The notes under the pieces are model-generated. The model did no database searches, was not told the origin of the DNA, and was given only the letters and a program-made list of their open reading frames with translations. Position numbers and translations under genes: made by a program. Below are positions 51,634-60,418 of a stretch of DNA of 64,000 bases, piece by piece. How positions within the stretch are numbered: position 1 is the first letter of the stretch; each line of letters starts with the position of its first letter. This DNA comes from CPC320 sp002684375 (GTDB taxonomy: Bacteria; Pseudomonadota; Alphaproteobacteria; Rhodobacterales; Rhodobacteraceae): NCBI GenBank assembly GCA_965662545.1, contig CBFIHZ010000010.1:37139-101138 (forward strand), in the 5' to 3' direction.

Positions 51634-52619
51634 AAGCATTGGTTTACACCGGCGTTGAGACGCTGAGCTTTAAGGATGTGCAGGATCCCGTGGCTGGCAA
51701 TGGTCAGGTGTTGGTCAAAATTGACAGTGTTGGGATTTGTGGCTCGGATATGCATGCGTTTTTGGGCCATGATGCGCGTCGTCCCGCACCGCTTATTCTG
51801 GGCCACGAGGCGGCAGGCGTTGTTATTGGCGGGGCCTCGGACGGTCTGCGGGTGACGCTAAATCCGCTGGCGGCTTGTGGCCATTGCCGGGCCTGCAGCG
51901 AGGGGCGTGATAATCTGTGTCCGGACCGCCAAATCATATCCATGCCCCCGCGCGAGGGTGGGTTTGCCCAGTATGTGGCGATCCCTGAAGCAAATATCGT
52001 CACGGTTCCCGATGAGTTTTCATTAGAAAAGGCCAGTCTTGCCGAACCCATTGCCTGTGGCTGGCATGCGGTACGGCTGGCGCAAGAGGCGTTGGATCGC
52101 ACGCTGTCCGCTGCGCAGTGTCTGGTGATTGGCGGCGGGGCCATAGGTGTTGGTGCCGCCCTGTCACTGCGCGCGGCCGGTGCCGCCGAAATCACAGTGT
52201 CTGAGCCCAATAAAATTCGCCGGGACTATCTGTTGCAACACACCGACCTTGCCGTGGTAGATCCCGCTTCGCTGAATAGCGACGCGGCCTTTGATCTGGT
52301 AATAGACGGGGTTGGGTTTGCGCAAACCCGTGCCACAGCCTGCGCGGTTACCCGCCCCGGTGGAGTGATCATGCATATCGGGTTGGGGTCTGCCGAGGGC
52401 GGGTTGGATGTGCGGCGGCTGACGCTGCAGGAAATTAGCTTTATCGGCACTTATACCTATACCGCAGCGGATTTCCGCGCCACCGCACAGGCGATGTTCA
52501 AGGGCCAACTTGGGACGCTGGACTGGTATGAGACCCGTCCGCTTGAGGCTGGTTCGCGGGCGTTTGAAGATATTCGCAACGGGCAGGTCGAAGCGCCTAA
52601 GGTCATCTTAAAGCCCTGA
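51630..52619 (+). CDS. hpsP: Zinc-dependent alcohol dehydrogenase, HpsP-like
   Basis: A 329-residue medium-chain dehydrogenase. Catalytic zinc ligands Cys37 (GICGSDMHAF) and His59-Glu60 (ILGHEAAG), and four structural-zinc cysteines at 83, 86, 89 and 97 (CGHCRACSEGRDNLC), are intact. The Rossmann loop reads LVIGGGAIGVGAAL. With HpsO it would racemise DHPS. It ends the operon; an XRE regulator converges from the other side. Confidence 0.75.
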   Translation: MKALVYTGVETLSFKDVQDPVAGNGQVLVKIDSVGICGSDMHAFLGHDARRPAPLILGHEAAGVVIGGASDGLRVTLNPLAACGHCRACSEGRDNLCPDRQIISMPPREGGFAQYVAIPEANIVTVPDEFSLEKASLAEPIACGWHAVRLAQEALDRTLSAAQCLVIGGGAIGVGAALSLRAAGAAEITVSEPNKIRRDYLLQHTDLAVVDPASLNSDAAFDLVIDGVGFAQTRATACAVTRPGGVIMHIGLGSAEGGLDVRRLTLQEISFIGTYTYTAADFRATAQAMFKGQLGTLDWYETRPLEAGSRAFEDIRNGQVEAPKVILKP

Positions 52620-52742
52620 CGGTTATCCCCGTGACGCGGCCAAACCGCGCGCGCAGTTGATCTTTCGATGCTTTTTGCTGGTGCTGCGTCTGGACCTGTG
52701 CCGCCGAAATCTGTGATTTAGAATTCTTTTGCCCCTTAGGGG

Positions 52743-53600
52743 TCAGACAATCTGCTGTCGCAACTGTTGCAGATGCGCGCTCAGATCTCGGGCGCTGACG
52801 GTTGCCTGTGTGACCAATGTGTCGAAATGCTTGGTAAAAACTTGGATCCGGTCGCGGTCGCGAAAGGCCACATTTTGCGTACCGACATACAGCACGCTGA
52901 GCAGTGGGCCGAAAATGGTCAGCGGTGCAGAATACAGCATTCTGGAATCGAACAGATAGATGCGGACCCGTGGGTAAAACTGCTCGCATAACTTCACAAA
53001 ATGATCGATTTGCGCGACCCGCAATTGGTGCGGGATCCCGCGGTAATAGCCTTCGGCGCGGGCAAAGCTGACCAACTCATAAACTGGCAGAGCAATTTCA
53101 TAATCCGATGCCGAGCGCCGCATCCATGTTAAACGGTCGTTTGAGGCGTTGATCGCCTGTTGGCTGGTGCGGCCCAGATGCGGGGTGTATTCCCATTCAA
53201 GCATCTCGGGAGTTTTGAACATATCGGGCAGGGTCGCGGGAACATGACGAATTTTAAAACCTTCGGCCTCTTTATGCCAGGCAAAAATCTGTTCGTCGAT
53301 CAAGGCGCGCGCCGCAGTGGTCAGGCTTAACGCATCTGCCAAAAGGTCTGCGGCACTTTCAGGCCGGTCCGACAGCGATAGCAACCAGTCGGCTGAAACT
53401 CTGAGGGCCGCAGCACAGGCCCCGATCACCTGGGCGTTAGGCAGGCGTGTGGCCGTGCCCGACAGCAATTGTGACACGGTCGAACGGTTGATGCGCGTGG
53501 CACGGGCCAAGTCTGACTGGGTCATCCCCGCGTTTTGCAGGGCTTGCCCCAAACGGTGCCGAAATTGCTCGGCGCGTAGCCGTTTGTCGATTATATGCAT
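52743..53600 (-). CDS. XRE-family transcriptional regulator
   Basis: A 285-residue regulator. Residues about 12-70 form a Cro/CI-type helix-turn-helix (LGQALQNAGMTQSDLARATR, NRSTVSQLLSGTATRLPN). The remaining 200 residues are an effector-like domain with no family I can name (YELVSFARAEGYYRGI, VRIYLFDSRMLYSAPLTIFG). It converges on the hps operon and may regulate it; that is inference only. Confidence 0.85.
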   Translation of the reverse strand: MHIIDKRLRAEQFRHRLGQALQNAGMTQSDLARATRINRSTVSQLLSGTATRLPNAQVIGACAAALRVSADWLLSLSDRPESAADLLADALSLTTAARALIDEQIFAWHKEAEGFKIRHVPATLPDMFKTPEMLEWEYTPHLGRTSQQAINASNDRLTWMRRSASDYEIALPVYELVSFARAEGYYRGIPHQLRVAQIDHFVKLCEQFYPRVRIYLFDSRMLYSAPLTIFGPLLSVLYVGTQNVAFRDRDRIQVFTKHFDTLVTQATVSARDLSAHLQQLRQQIV

Positions 53601-53706
53601 TATTTGGTAATTAAAATGAACATATATTACAAATGCTGATTGTTTACAGAATTGTCAACAACGGCTGTGGGGCGCTACCTATCTGGAGTCGGTTTTAGAG
53701 GGTCTG

Positions 53707-53949
53707 ATGGATAGTTTTGCAAGAACATGGGTGAAAGCGGTGCTTTGGGCGGCGCTTGGGCTGCTCACCATGAGCCTTGTCGGTATATTTTTCACGGGAT
53801 CACTGGCCGTGGGTGGAATGATGGCGGTGAGCAACACGCTAATCGGACTGTGCTGTTATGTGATTTATGAGCGGGTCTGGTCGGGCATCACCTGGGGGCG
53901 TCAAGATCGGAACGCCAAAGATAATAGCCGCGGTGATAGGGTGGAGTAA
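53707..53949 (+). CDS. DUF2061-family small membrane protein
   Basis: An 80-residue protein with two hydrophobic helices (VLWAALGLLTMSLVGIFFTG and MMAVSNTLIGLCCYVIYERV), ending in the family signature ERVWSGITWG. Such DUF2061 proteins occur singly or next to sulfur genes; their function is unknown. GAGGG precedes the ATG. Confidence 0.8.
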   Translation: MDSFARTWVKAVLWAALGLLTMSLVGIFFTGSLAVGGMMAVSNTLIGLCCYVIYERVWSGITWGRQDRNAKDNSRGDRVE

Positions 53950-54137
53950 CTGCGCCTGTTACGCGTCCGTGCCGTAAGCATACTTATAAAATATCGGCGC
54001 GGATATTCCCTCTGTTGAATAAAATCCTGCTTGATATAAACTCATCTTACTGAGGTCGTTATCTGAAATAAGGCGCAGTTTTGGCGAGATCTGCGGCAGA
54101 TCAGGCAATCGGGGCAAATGCTCCTATGGAGAGTGCG

Positions 54138-54554
54138 ATGCGCTTTAAAACGCTGTTGGTAATCGTGACAGTGGTGGCCGTGAGCGGCTGCTTTAAGTTC
54201 AGTTACACCGGAGCACCCAAACCGGTGAAACCCCAACAGTCTGATATTGAGATGAAGAAATCCCTGTTGAAAACGCTGGTGTCTATCCTGCCGGAAGACA
54301 TCGCAGAAGCCCCCGATCCCAAGAAAATATCCCAGCATCCATATACACGCCTAATGGCTGAGCCGGCGTGTGAGCGCATTGCCTCGATCCCCTTTGCCTC
54401 GCCCTATGGGTATCGCACAACATTGGTCGGAATCAAAAATCGGGCGGTCAGCGCGAGTGCGAACGCATTGGCAGTGACCAACTGGAGCGAAAGCCCGGGT
54501 AGCACCTTTGCAGTGGGGCATTTCTTTGGCTGCGCAAGCAAGAAATATCTTTGA
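54138..54554 (+). CDS. Putative lipoprotein of unknown function
   Basis: A 138-residue protein. The N-terminus MRFKTLLVIVTVVAVSGCFK is a lipoprotein signal, with the lipobox VSGC and the acylated Cys at residue 18. The mature part has no recognised domain; a conserved-looking core is EPACERIASIPFASPYGY. The ATG at 54138 has GGAGAG 4 bases upstream; starts at 54126 and 54081 are less good. Confidence 0.65.
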   Translation: MRFKTLLVIVTVVAVSGCFKFSYTGAPKPVKPQQSDIEMKKSLLKTLVSILPEDIAEAPDPKKISQHPYTRLMAEPACERIASIPFASPYGYRTTLVGIKNRAVSASANALAVTNWSESPGSTFAVGHFFGCASKKYL

Positions 54555-54628
54555 ATATGCGCCGGTAATGGTGTGGTGGGTGGCATCGAACGGCTTGCAG
54601 CGGAAAGATCTGTGAGGCATCAAGCGGT

Positions 54629-55531
54629 ATGGAGCTTTGGATTGTCGTTACAATTGCCGCTGCGTTTTTTCAGACCGTGCGGTTTATGCTGCAAAAGCTG
54701 CTCAGCGCCTCGGCGCTGTCATCAGCCGGGGCAACCTTTGCGCGGTTCTTATATTCTGCGCCGCTGGTTGTGGTTTTTCTGGCGCTGTATTGTGTGGCCA
54801 CTGACAGTCTGTTGCCAGCCACCACGCTGCGGTACTGGCTTTTTGCTCTTGCGGGCGGATTGAGCCAGATATTGGCGACTTTATGCGTGGTGATGCTGTT
54901 TAAAAGCCGAAATTTTGCCGTGGGCATTACCTTTAAGAAAACCGAAGTGATCCAGACTGCGCTGGTCGGGTGGATACTTTTGGGCGAAACGATCAGTTCT
55001 TTGGGGATTGGTGTGATTGTGATTGGTCTGATCGGGGTTTTGTTGCTGTCCGAGACGCCGGGGCTTGACGGGGATTGGTGGCGGAGAATTTGCAACCGCG
55101 CGTCGGGCTTAGGCGTTCTATCAGGGTTTCTATTCGCGATTTCAGGAGTTTGCTATCGTGGCGCTACGCTGGAACTGGCCAGCGAAGATCCGCTTTTGCG
55201 CGCAGGGGTGACGCTGGCCTGCGTGACCTCGGCGCAGCTTTTTGCAATGGCGCTTTGGCTGCGGCTGTTTGAACCTGGTCAAATATTGGCGGTTTGGGGC
55301 GCGCGGCGCACTGCGGCCTGGATCGGGTTGACTTCGATGGCGGGGTCATTTTGCTGGTTTACCGCTTTTACGCTGCAGACTGTGGCTTATGTGAATGCGC
55401 TGGGTCAGATCGAACTGATATTCAGCCTGTTGGCGACGGTCTTTTTCTTTAAAGAACCGATCACCCGACGTGAATTATGTGGTTTAGGCGTCTTATCGGC
55501 CAGCATCCTAGGGTTGATTCTGGTGATCTGA
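54629..55531 (+). CDS. EamA/DMT-family transporter
   Basis: A 300-residue protein with ten predicted hydrophobic segments in two repeats (FFQTVRFMLQKLLSASALSS, TFKKTEVIQTALVGWILLGE, GQIELIFSLLATVFFFKEPI). It moves an unknown metabolite. It converges with the Nudix gene, whose stop is 4 bases away. Confidence 0.87.
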   Translation: MELWIVVTIAAAFFQTVRFMLQKLLSASALSSAGATFARFLYSAPLVVVFLALYCVATDSLLPATTLRYWLFALAGGLSQILATLCVVMLFKSRNFAVGITFKKTEVIQTALVGWILLGETISSLGIGVIVIGLIGVLLLSETPGLDGDWWRRICNRASGLGVLSGFLFAISGVCYRGATLELASEDPLLRAGVTLACVTSAQLFAMALWLRLFEPGQILAVWGARRTAAWIGLTSMAGSFCWFTAFTLQTVAYVNALGQIELIFSLLATVFFFKEPITRRELCGLGVLSASILGLILVI

Positions 55532-55534
55532 CGG

Positions 55535-56227
55535 TTAATCGGGCAGTACATAGCCCCGCAGCCGCAGCATTTCGCTGGATTCGTCGTTATTTTTAAAAAA
55601 TGGCACCGAAGCCGGCGCGCCGGTCTGTGTCAGGCGGCCAGATATTTCGGCCAGAACGACTTCGGTGATGAACGGCAGATCAAAGTCTCGGGTTTTATCC
55701 AGCGGCACCCATTGCAAATGCGATAACTCGTCTGAGGCGGCAGAAAAGTCATCGATATCATTGGCAAGATGACTGGCATCGACGGAAAAAAAACGGGCGT
55801 CAAAGCGGCGCGGCCGTCCTGGAGGCGTGATGGCGCGAAATACAAATTGCAGGTTCTCGGCTGATGGCACATACTCGGCAGCCGCAAAGTCGCGCCACGC
55901 GTCCGGTGGTGCGCCTGACCAAGGGGCTTTGTGTCCCAAAATCAGGCCGGTCTCTTCCCATAACTCGCGTATTGCGGCCACGCAAAGCGGTGTGGATATA
56001 TCGTCGGCACAGTCTTCGCTCAAGCGTGCCCGGCACGGTTGAGGGATTTCAGCTGCGAGGGCGATATTTGTGTCTTCTGCGTCAACCGCACCGCCAGGAA
56101 AGACAAATTTATTGGGCATAAAAGCGGCTTTTGCGCCACGCTGGCCCATCAAAACCCGAGGGTTTTCTAACCGATCTCTCAGTAGAATAACCGTCGCAGC
56201 ATTTCGGATCGCAGTTTTATCTGTCAT
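55535..56227 (-). CDS. Nudix hydrolase
   Basis: A 230-residue hydrolase cleaving a nucleoside diphosphate linked to another group. The Nudix box is split by an insert: FVFPGGAVDAED, then about 40 residues, then AAIRELWEETGLILG with the catalytic Glu pair. This layout resembles the eukaryotic NUDT7/19-type CoA and peroxisomal group seen in roseobacters. The substrate is unproven. Confidence 0.85.
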   Translation of the reverse strand: MTDKTAIRNAATVILLRDRLENPRVLMGQRGAKAAFMPNKFVFPGGAVDAEDTNIALAAEIPQPCRARLSEDCADDISTPLCVAAIRELWEETGLILGHKAPWSGAPPDAWRDFAAAEYVPSAENLQFVFRAITPPGRPRRFDARFFSVDASHLANDIDDFSAASDELSHLQWVPLDKTRDFDLPFITEVVLAEISGRLTQTGAPASVPFFKNNDESSEMLRLRGYVLPD

Positions 56228-56261
56228 ATATATCCCACAGCCCTCTGTGTGATCGTCGTTT

Positions 56262-56642
56262 TCAGAACCCGTGCATTGACCGTGCCCATTGAAAGCCGAC
56301 GATGGCCCCTTTTAGTCTGGGCAGAAGGTAGAGGGATAGGGCGACACATCCAACGGCAAAAAAAGCAAATAAAACCAATGGTTCCGGTCGAAATGTGACA
56401 AATGCTACATGAAGAAGCGGTGCCATCAGGTGGCCAACGATGAGAATCGTCAAATATGCGGGGCCGTCATCGGCCTTGTGGTGATGAAATTCTTGGCGGC
56501 ACACGGTACAGGATTTGCCTACCTTGAGATATCCGCTCAGCAATTGGCCTTTACCGCAATTGGGGCATTTGCGTCGCCACCCTTTCCATACGGCGGGCCA
56601 GGTCGCTCTTTCCATCTTTTCAATTTTTTCCATTATATCCAT
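56262..56642 (-). CDS. DUF983-family membrane protein with zinc-ribbon-like cysteines
   Basis: A 126-residue protein. It begins with a basic region, then a four-cysteine ribbon (RKCPNCGKGQLLSGY and SCTVCRQEFHHHKADDGPAY). Two membrane helices follow (LTILIVGHLMAPLLHVAFVT and VLFAFFAVGCVALSLYLLPR). DUF983 function is unknown. The start could also be 56633; both have weak ribosome-binding sites. An in-frame extension to 56813 is not family-like. Confidence 0.82.
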   Translation of the reverse strand: MDIMEKIEKMERATWPAVWKGWRRKCPNCGKGQLLSGYLKVGKSCTVCRQEFHHHKADDGPAYLTILIVGHLMAPLLHVAFVTFRPEPLVLFAFFAVGCVALSLYLLPRLKGAIVGFQWARSMHGF

Positions 56643-56844
56643 TTCGCGACACCGACTAAAGCAGTGTCGAGGAAAAGAGATGAAATAAAAAGTCACAATC
56701 GCTGCTTGCGTCGGGATGTCGCAAGAAAAATAATGCTTGGGCGACGGAAACCGCAATGTGCTCCGTATGATGGTTTGAAACGCACCAACAGGGTGGGTTT
56801 TGGGGTTAGTCACTTAACCAGACATGATAAAACAGGAGTTTCAT

Positions 56845-57330
56845 ATGACATATCGTATTTTCACAACGTCTCTTGCTGCAATTTTCACCCTTGGGTTAAG
56901 TCAGGGCGCGGTCGCAGCTTCGCAAGGTAAAGATTCCCTGACAATAGACCACGCCGCGATATTCGCTCAGCTTGATACTGATGGAAACGGGTTGCTGACC
57001 CAAGCAGAACTGGCCAAAGCGGACCAACTGCGGTTTAAAAATGCCGATAGTGATAAAGATGGCTTTCTGTCACAAACCGAGGTGGGCAACCAGATGATAC
57101 ACTCAATGCAAAGACGCATCGCCCGTAAATCTGCAAAAATGATTGAACGTCGGGACATTGATAAGGATGGCAAGATCAGCTTGGAGGAAATGCAAGCGGC
57201 TTCGGGCAAACGTGGCAGTAAAATGTTTGCCCGCTTGGATAAGAATGAAGATGGTGCGGTGTCGGCGGAAGAATTCGAAAAAATGCGACGCCAGGGCGGA
57301 AAATTCCACCGCGGCGGCTTTTTTAATTGA
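56845..57330 (+). CDS. Exported EF-hand protein with four calcium loops
   Basis: A 161-residue protein with a signal peptide (residues 1-24, ending AVAAS). Four EF-hand loops are visible: DTDGNGLLTQAE, DSDKDGFLSQTE, DIDKDGKISLEE and DKNEDGAVSAEE. All keep the acidic positions 1, 3, 5 and 12, so Ca2+ binding is likely. A basic Gly-rich tail ends it. The ATG at 56845 has CAGGAG 7 bases upstream. It immediately precedes an ECF-sigma gene, suggesting a shared signalling role. Confidence 0.88.
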   Translation: MTYRIFTTSLAAIFTLGLSQGAVAASQGKDSLTIDHAAIFAQLDTDGNGLLTQAELAKADQLRFKNADSDKDGFLSQTEVGNQMIHSMQRRIARKSAKMIERRDIDKDGKISLEEMQAASGKRGSKMFARLDKNEDGAVSAEEFEKMRRQGGKFHRGGFFN

Positions 57331-57419
57331 TTGTGCGTTACACCAAGTGTGGCCCATACGTTTAAGCTTGGCTGTTGCCCGATGCGGAAAAGTTACCTAT
57401 TGGTTCAGGAACCATGATC

Positions 57420-58007
57420 ATGCCCTTGGATTCTTTGACAAACGCGAGCGATGATGCGTTGCTGGTCCTGTTTGCCAACGGCGATCCAAAGGCAGCTTTG
57501 GTTTTGACCCATCGGTTAAGCCCGCGGGTTTTTGCATATGGGTTCCGCTTGCTTGGCGACCGCAATGAGGCAGAGGACGTCGCGCAAGAGGCCATGTTGC
57601 GCCTGTGGAAGGTGGCTCCGAACTGGCGGCCAGGCGAGGCAAAGATCACGACCTGGCTGTTTCGGGTCGTGAGCAATCTGTCCATTGATCGCAAGAGGCG
57701 CCATCACAGCAGGGCTGTGTCGTTGGATGCCGTGGCCGATCCGCCCGACGGGGCCGACAGTGTAGAGCAAACACTGCAAGATAAAGCGCGATCAGAAGCG
57801 CTTCAGACGGCGTTACTGAGGCTGCCAGATCGCCAACGACAGGCGGTTATTCTGCGCAATATCGAGGGTTTGGCCAACCCTGAAATTGCCAGTATTATGG
57901 GCATCAGCGTGGAGGCCGTCGAAAGTTTAACGGCTCGTGGAAAACGCGCCTTGTGTAAACAATTGACCGATAAACGTGACGCATTGGGGTTTGAGGATGA
58001 CCGATAA
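57420..58007 (+). CDS. ECF-type RNA polymerase sigma factor
   Basis: A 195-residue sigma-70 family factor. Region 2 is near residues 25-95 (RVFAYGFRLLGDRNEAEDVA, MLRLWKVAPNW, WLFRVVSNLSIDRKRR). Region 4 is near 130-185 (LLRLPDRQRQAVILRNIEGL, EIASIMGISVEAVESLTARG). Region 3 is absent, as in ECF factors. The start could be 57420 or 57414; AGGA lies at 57407. It overlaps the next gene by 11 bases, the usual coupling with an anti-sigma factor. Confidence 0.92.
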   Translation: MPLDSLTNASDDALLVLFANGDPKAALVLTHRLSPRVFAYGFRLLGDRNEAEDVAQEAMLRLWKVAPNWRPGEAKITTWLFRVVSNLSIDRKRRHHSRAVSLDAVADPPDGADSVEQTLQDKARSEALQTALLRLPDRQRQAVILRNIEGLANPEIASIMGISVEAVESLTARGKRALCKQLTDKRDALGFEDDR

Positions 58008-58383
58008 AGACCAAGTGGATTCCGTGCTTGAGGATTTTTTTGCAGCCGCGCGCGGCGCCGCACCAAAACCGTCTGCTGATTTGTCAGCCAGAATATTGGA
58101 GGACGCCGAGATCGTGCGGGCGGAAAGGGTGCATCCTGGAGACCTTTGGCGATCCAAACGGCGCAATGTTTGGTCAGAATTTTTATGGCTGATCGGCGGG
58201 GCGCCTGCGATTTTGGCGTTGAGCACTGCAGCCATAGCTGGAATCTGGATTGGTATCAGCCCGCCGGACTATATGGCAGAACAGGTTCAAAGTTACCTTC
58301 AGGGGAGCGGATATAATGCAACAGACAGCTTTTGGGCAGTTGATACACTGGGTGGGTTCACCCTGTCGACGGCAGGGGGATAA
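57997..58383 (+). CDS. Putative anti-sigma factor or membrane partner of the ECF sigma
   Basis: A 128-residue protein whose gene overlaps the sigma gene. The first 65 residues are cytoplasmic and helical (VDSVLEDFFAAARGAAPKPS), then one membrane segment (GGAPAILALSTAAIAGIWIG), then a short periplasmic tail. No ZAS zinc motif (HxxxCxxC) is present, so the anti-sigma call rests on position and topology. Confidence 0.6.
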   Translation: MTDKDQVDSVLEDFFAAARGAAPKPSADLSARILEDAEIVRAERVHPGDLWRSKRRNVWSEFLWLIGGAPAILALSTAAIAGIWIGISPPDYMAEQVQSYLQGSGYNATDSFWAVDTLGGFTLSTAGG

Positions 58384-58386
58384 AAC

Positions 58387-58908
58387 ATGACTGATATGCA
58401 GAAAAACCCGGCAAGTATAAGGCTTTGGATGCGGATTGTTTTCTTTATCTCGCTGGCCATCAACCTTTTGGTTGTGGGGGCGCTGGTTGGATTGATGATT
58501 GCCAAGCCGTCAATACGCGACCGGCGCGTGCACTCGACGCGCAATCTGGTGCAACCGTTTATCCGGGCGCTGGAGCCCCATGACCGCAAGCTGTTTATAG
58601 AGTCTATGGAACGGGTGGTTCGACGACCGGGGTCAGAGCGTCGCCTGGGGATGGTGGACAGACAGGCTGCGCTGGCTCTCTTAACCGCGGACCCTTTTGT
58701 GCGTGCAGATTTTGCGGATTACTTAACCGGACAGTTTGAAACTATCAGGGAAATACAGGGGTTTGGTCGGGAATTATTGCTCGATCACATCGTTGAGATG
58801 TCCAGTGAGGATCGGCTTGCTTATGCTGATCGTTTGGCCCGTCAGATGAAACGTAGAGAAAAATTTGGTCAGGTGACACCTGCCAAACCAGAGTATTTGG
58901 ATGACTAG
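58387..58908 (+). CDS. Periplasmic heavy-metal-sensor-like protein (Spy/CnrX-type)
   Basis: A 173-residue protein anchored by one N-terminal helix (IVFFISLAINLLVVGALVGLM). Its periplasmic helical hairpin resembles the metal-resistance/CnrX group (RDRRVHSTRNLVQPFIRALE, ...LLDHIVEMSSEDRLAYADRL). CnrX-like proteins sense metal or stress and release an ECF sigma factor through an anti-sigma. It lies 3 bases after the anti-sigma-like gene, completing a plausible four-gene relay. Confidence 0.7.
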   Translation: MTDMQKNPASIRLWMRIVFFISLAINLLVVGALVGLMIAKPSIRDRRVHSTRNLVQPFIRALEPHDRKLFIESMERVVRRPGSERRLGMVDRQAALALLTADPFVRADFADYLTGQFETIREIQGFGRELLLDHIVEMSSEDRLAYADRLARQMKRREKFGQVTPAKPEYLDD

Positions 58909-58919
58909 TCATGCTGCCA

Positions 58920-60332
58920 TCAGGCCGCGTGATCTGTTAGGGTGACACGGTTGCGGCCTTCGGATTTTGAACCGTAAAGGGCGCGATCTGCCAGGTCGAG
59001 CACTTGGGCGGCGCTTTGCCTTGGATCGTTGCTGCCACCGCCTAAGGCCACACCGATACTGATGCTAACGGATACCTGACACTTCCCGTTTGCCAGTTCA
59101 ATCGGTGTGTCATGGATCAGGTTGCACAGACGTTTTCCAGCGGTTTCTGCTTCACCTTGCTTGGTTTCCGGCATGATGATTAAAAATTCTTCACCGCCCA
59201 TTCGTGCTACAAGATCGATGGCCCGTAGATTTGTGTTCAAGCGCCGGGAGACTTCAACCAAAACGGTATCCCCTGCGGCATGACCATATTGATCATTGAT
59301 TTGTTTGAGGTGATCCAAATCTGCAACCATGATTGCGCAACTCCGTCCATTTTCTTGGGCCTGCATCAACATGCGCTCCATATGGGGTATGGCATAGCGG
59401 CGGTTATATAACCCGGTCAGAGGATCCGTTATCGCAGCCTTAAGCCCACTGCGAATATTCGTGCGCAGCTGGTCACCTATTCGTTTGCGTTCAATTAGTC
59501 TGACCAGCCTGATATTGAGTTCATCTGTGTCGATTGGTTCAATCATCACATCGTTTGCGCCGATGTCGAGGACATAGGCTGCGAGATTTTGATAATCTTT
59601 AGGTATCAAAACCACCGTCGCCGCCAGGCGGGTTTTTGTGTGACTTTTCAGATCTGTTAGCAGAGACATCCCGCGCTCGGGGTCGAGGGCTGATAGGTTT
59701 ATGACATGGACATCTGGCTGTGTCACTTTTTCACGTTTGATCATCAGATCGTCGGGGGTGAGGTGTTCAAGCTTGTAAGGAGCATTATTATCTAAACCCA
59801 CTATATTATCTAAACCCACTATTAATTTTTTACTATTGTCATAATGATTTGAAATTATGGTAACAATCGCTTGGCGAGAAGCGTTTTCGAAGCGGGCTCC
59901 GGTTTCGGCAAAGCCCAACGCTTGGGCCGTTTCATCACGCAGATCAAGTTCGTGGGCTGCGTCGCGGACCCGCATAAGACTCCGCAAGCGCGCCAGAGTT
60001 AAACTGGAACCCATGGGATGGGTCAGCACATCATCCGCACCTGCTTGCAGAGCTTTTATTCGACTGCTGTTGGTTTCGGATCGAAAGAAAATGACCACCG
60101 GAGTCCATTCTGATATGGCAGGGTTCTTCAACTTGCGACACAGAGCGGTTGCGGTGATATCGGGTAAATTATCTTTCAGTACAACGATGTCAGGTTTTTT
60201 TTTGGCGACAATTTCCAAGGCAGCACGGCCTGTTTCTGCTTGGAAAACCCGATAGAACGCGGCAGTTAATTTTGCTTTACAGATGATGCGATTTGTAGAG
60301 ACACTATCGACAATAAGGGCTGTTCCAGACAT
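58920..60332 (-). CDS. pleD: PleD-like response regulator diguanylate cyclase
   Basis: A 470-residue protein. Receiver 1 covers about 1-120 (TALIVDSVSTNRIICKAKL, phospho-Asp near 53 in VVLKDNLPD), but its usual Lys-Pro is replaced by THPMG. Receiver 2, about 150-285, is degenerate. The GGDEF domain covers about 300-465, with active-site ARMGGEEFLIIMPE and an inhibitory RxxD site (RAID) five residues before it. It makes cyclic-di-GMP. An 18-bp duplication inside receiver 2 is listed separately. It is divergent from DUF3572, as is usual in roseobacters. Confidence 0.92.
   Translation of the reverse strand: MSGTALIVDSVSTNRIICKAKLTAAFYRVFQAETGRAALEIVAKKKPDIVVLKDNLPDITATALCRKLKNPAISEWTPVVIFFRSETNSSRIKALQAGADDVLTHPMGSSLTLARLRSLMRVRDAAHELDLRDETAQALGFAETGARFENASRQAIVTIISNHYDNSKKLIVGLDNIVGLDNNAPYKLEHLTPDDLMIKREKVTQPDVHVINLSALDPERGMSLLTDLKSHTKTRLAATVVLIPKDYQNLAAYVLDIGANDVMIEPIDTDELNIRLVRLIERKRIGDQLRTNIRSGLKAAITDPLTGLYNRRYAIPHMERMLMQAQENGRSCAIMVADLDHLKQINDQYGHAAGDTVLVEVSRRLNTNLRAIDLVARMGGEEFLIIMPETKQGEAETAGKRLCNLIHDTPIELANGKCQVSVSISIGVALGGGSNDPRQSAAQVLDLADRALYGSKSEGRNRVTLTDHAA
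59787..59822. repeat. Perfect 18-bp tandem duplication inside pleD
   Basis: ATTATCTAAACCCACTAT occurs twice without a gap. It adds six codons in frame (the protein reads IVGLDN-IVGLDN), so receiver 2 is lengthened but not broken. Confidence 0.9.
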
Positions 60333-60418
60333 CGCAGAGATACTCCTTAATCAAGATAGATTGAACTCGCATCTTTTGTTGATCTTAGTTAAGAAAACCT
60401 TTCTAATTGAGGAATGTT

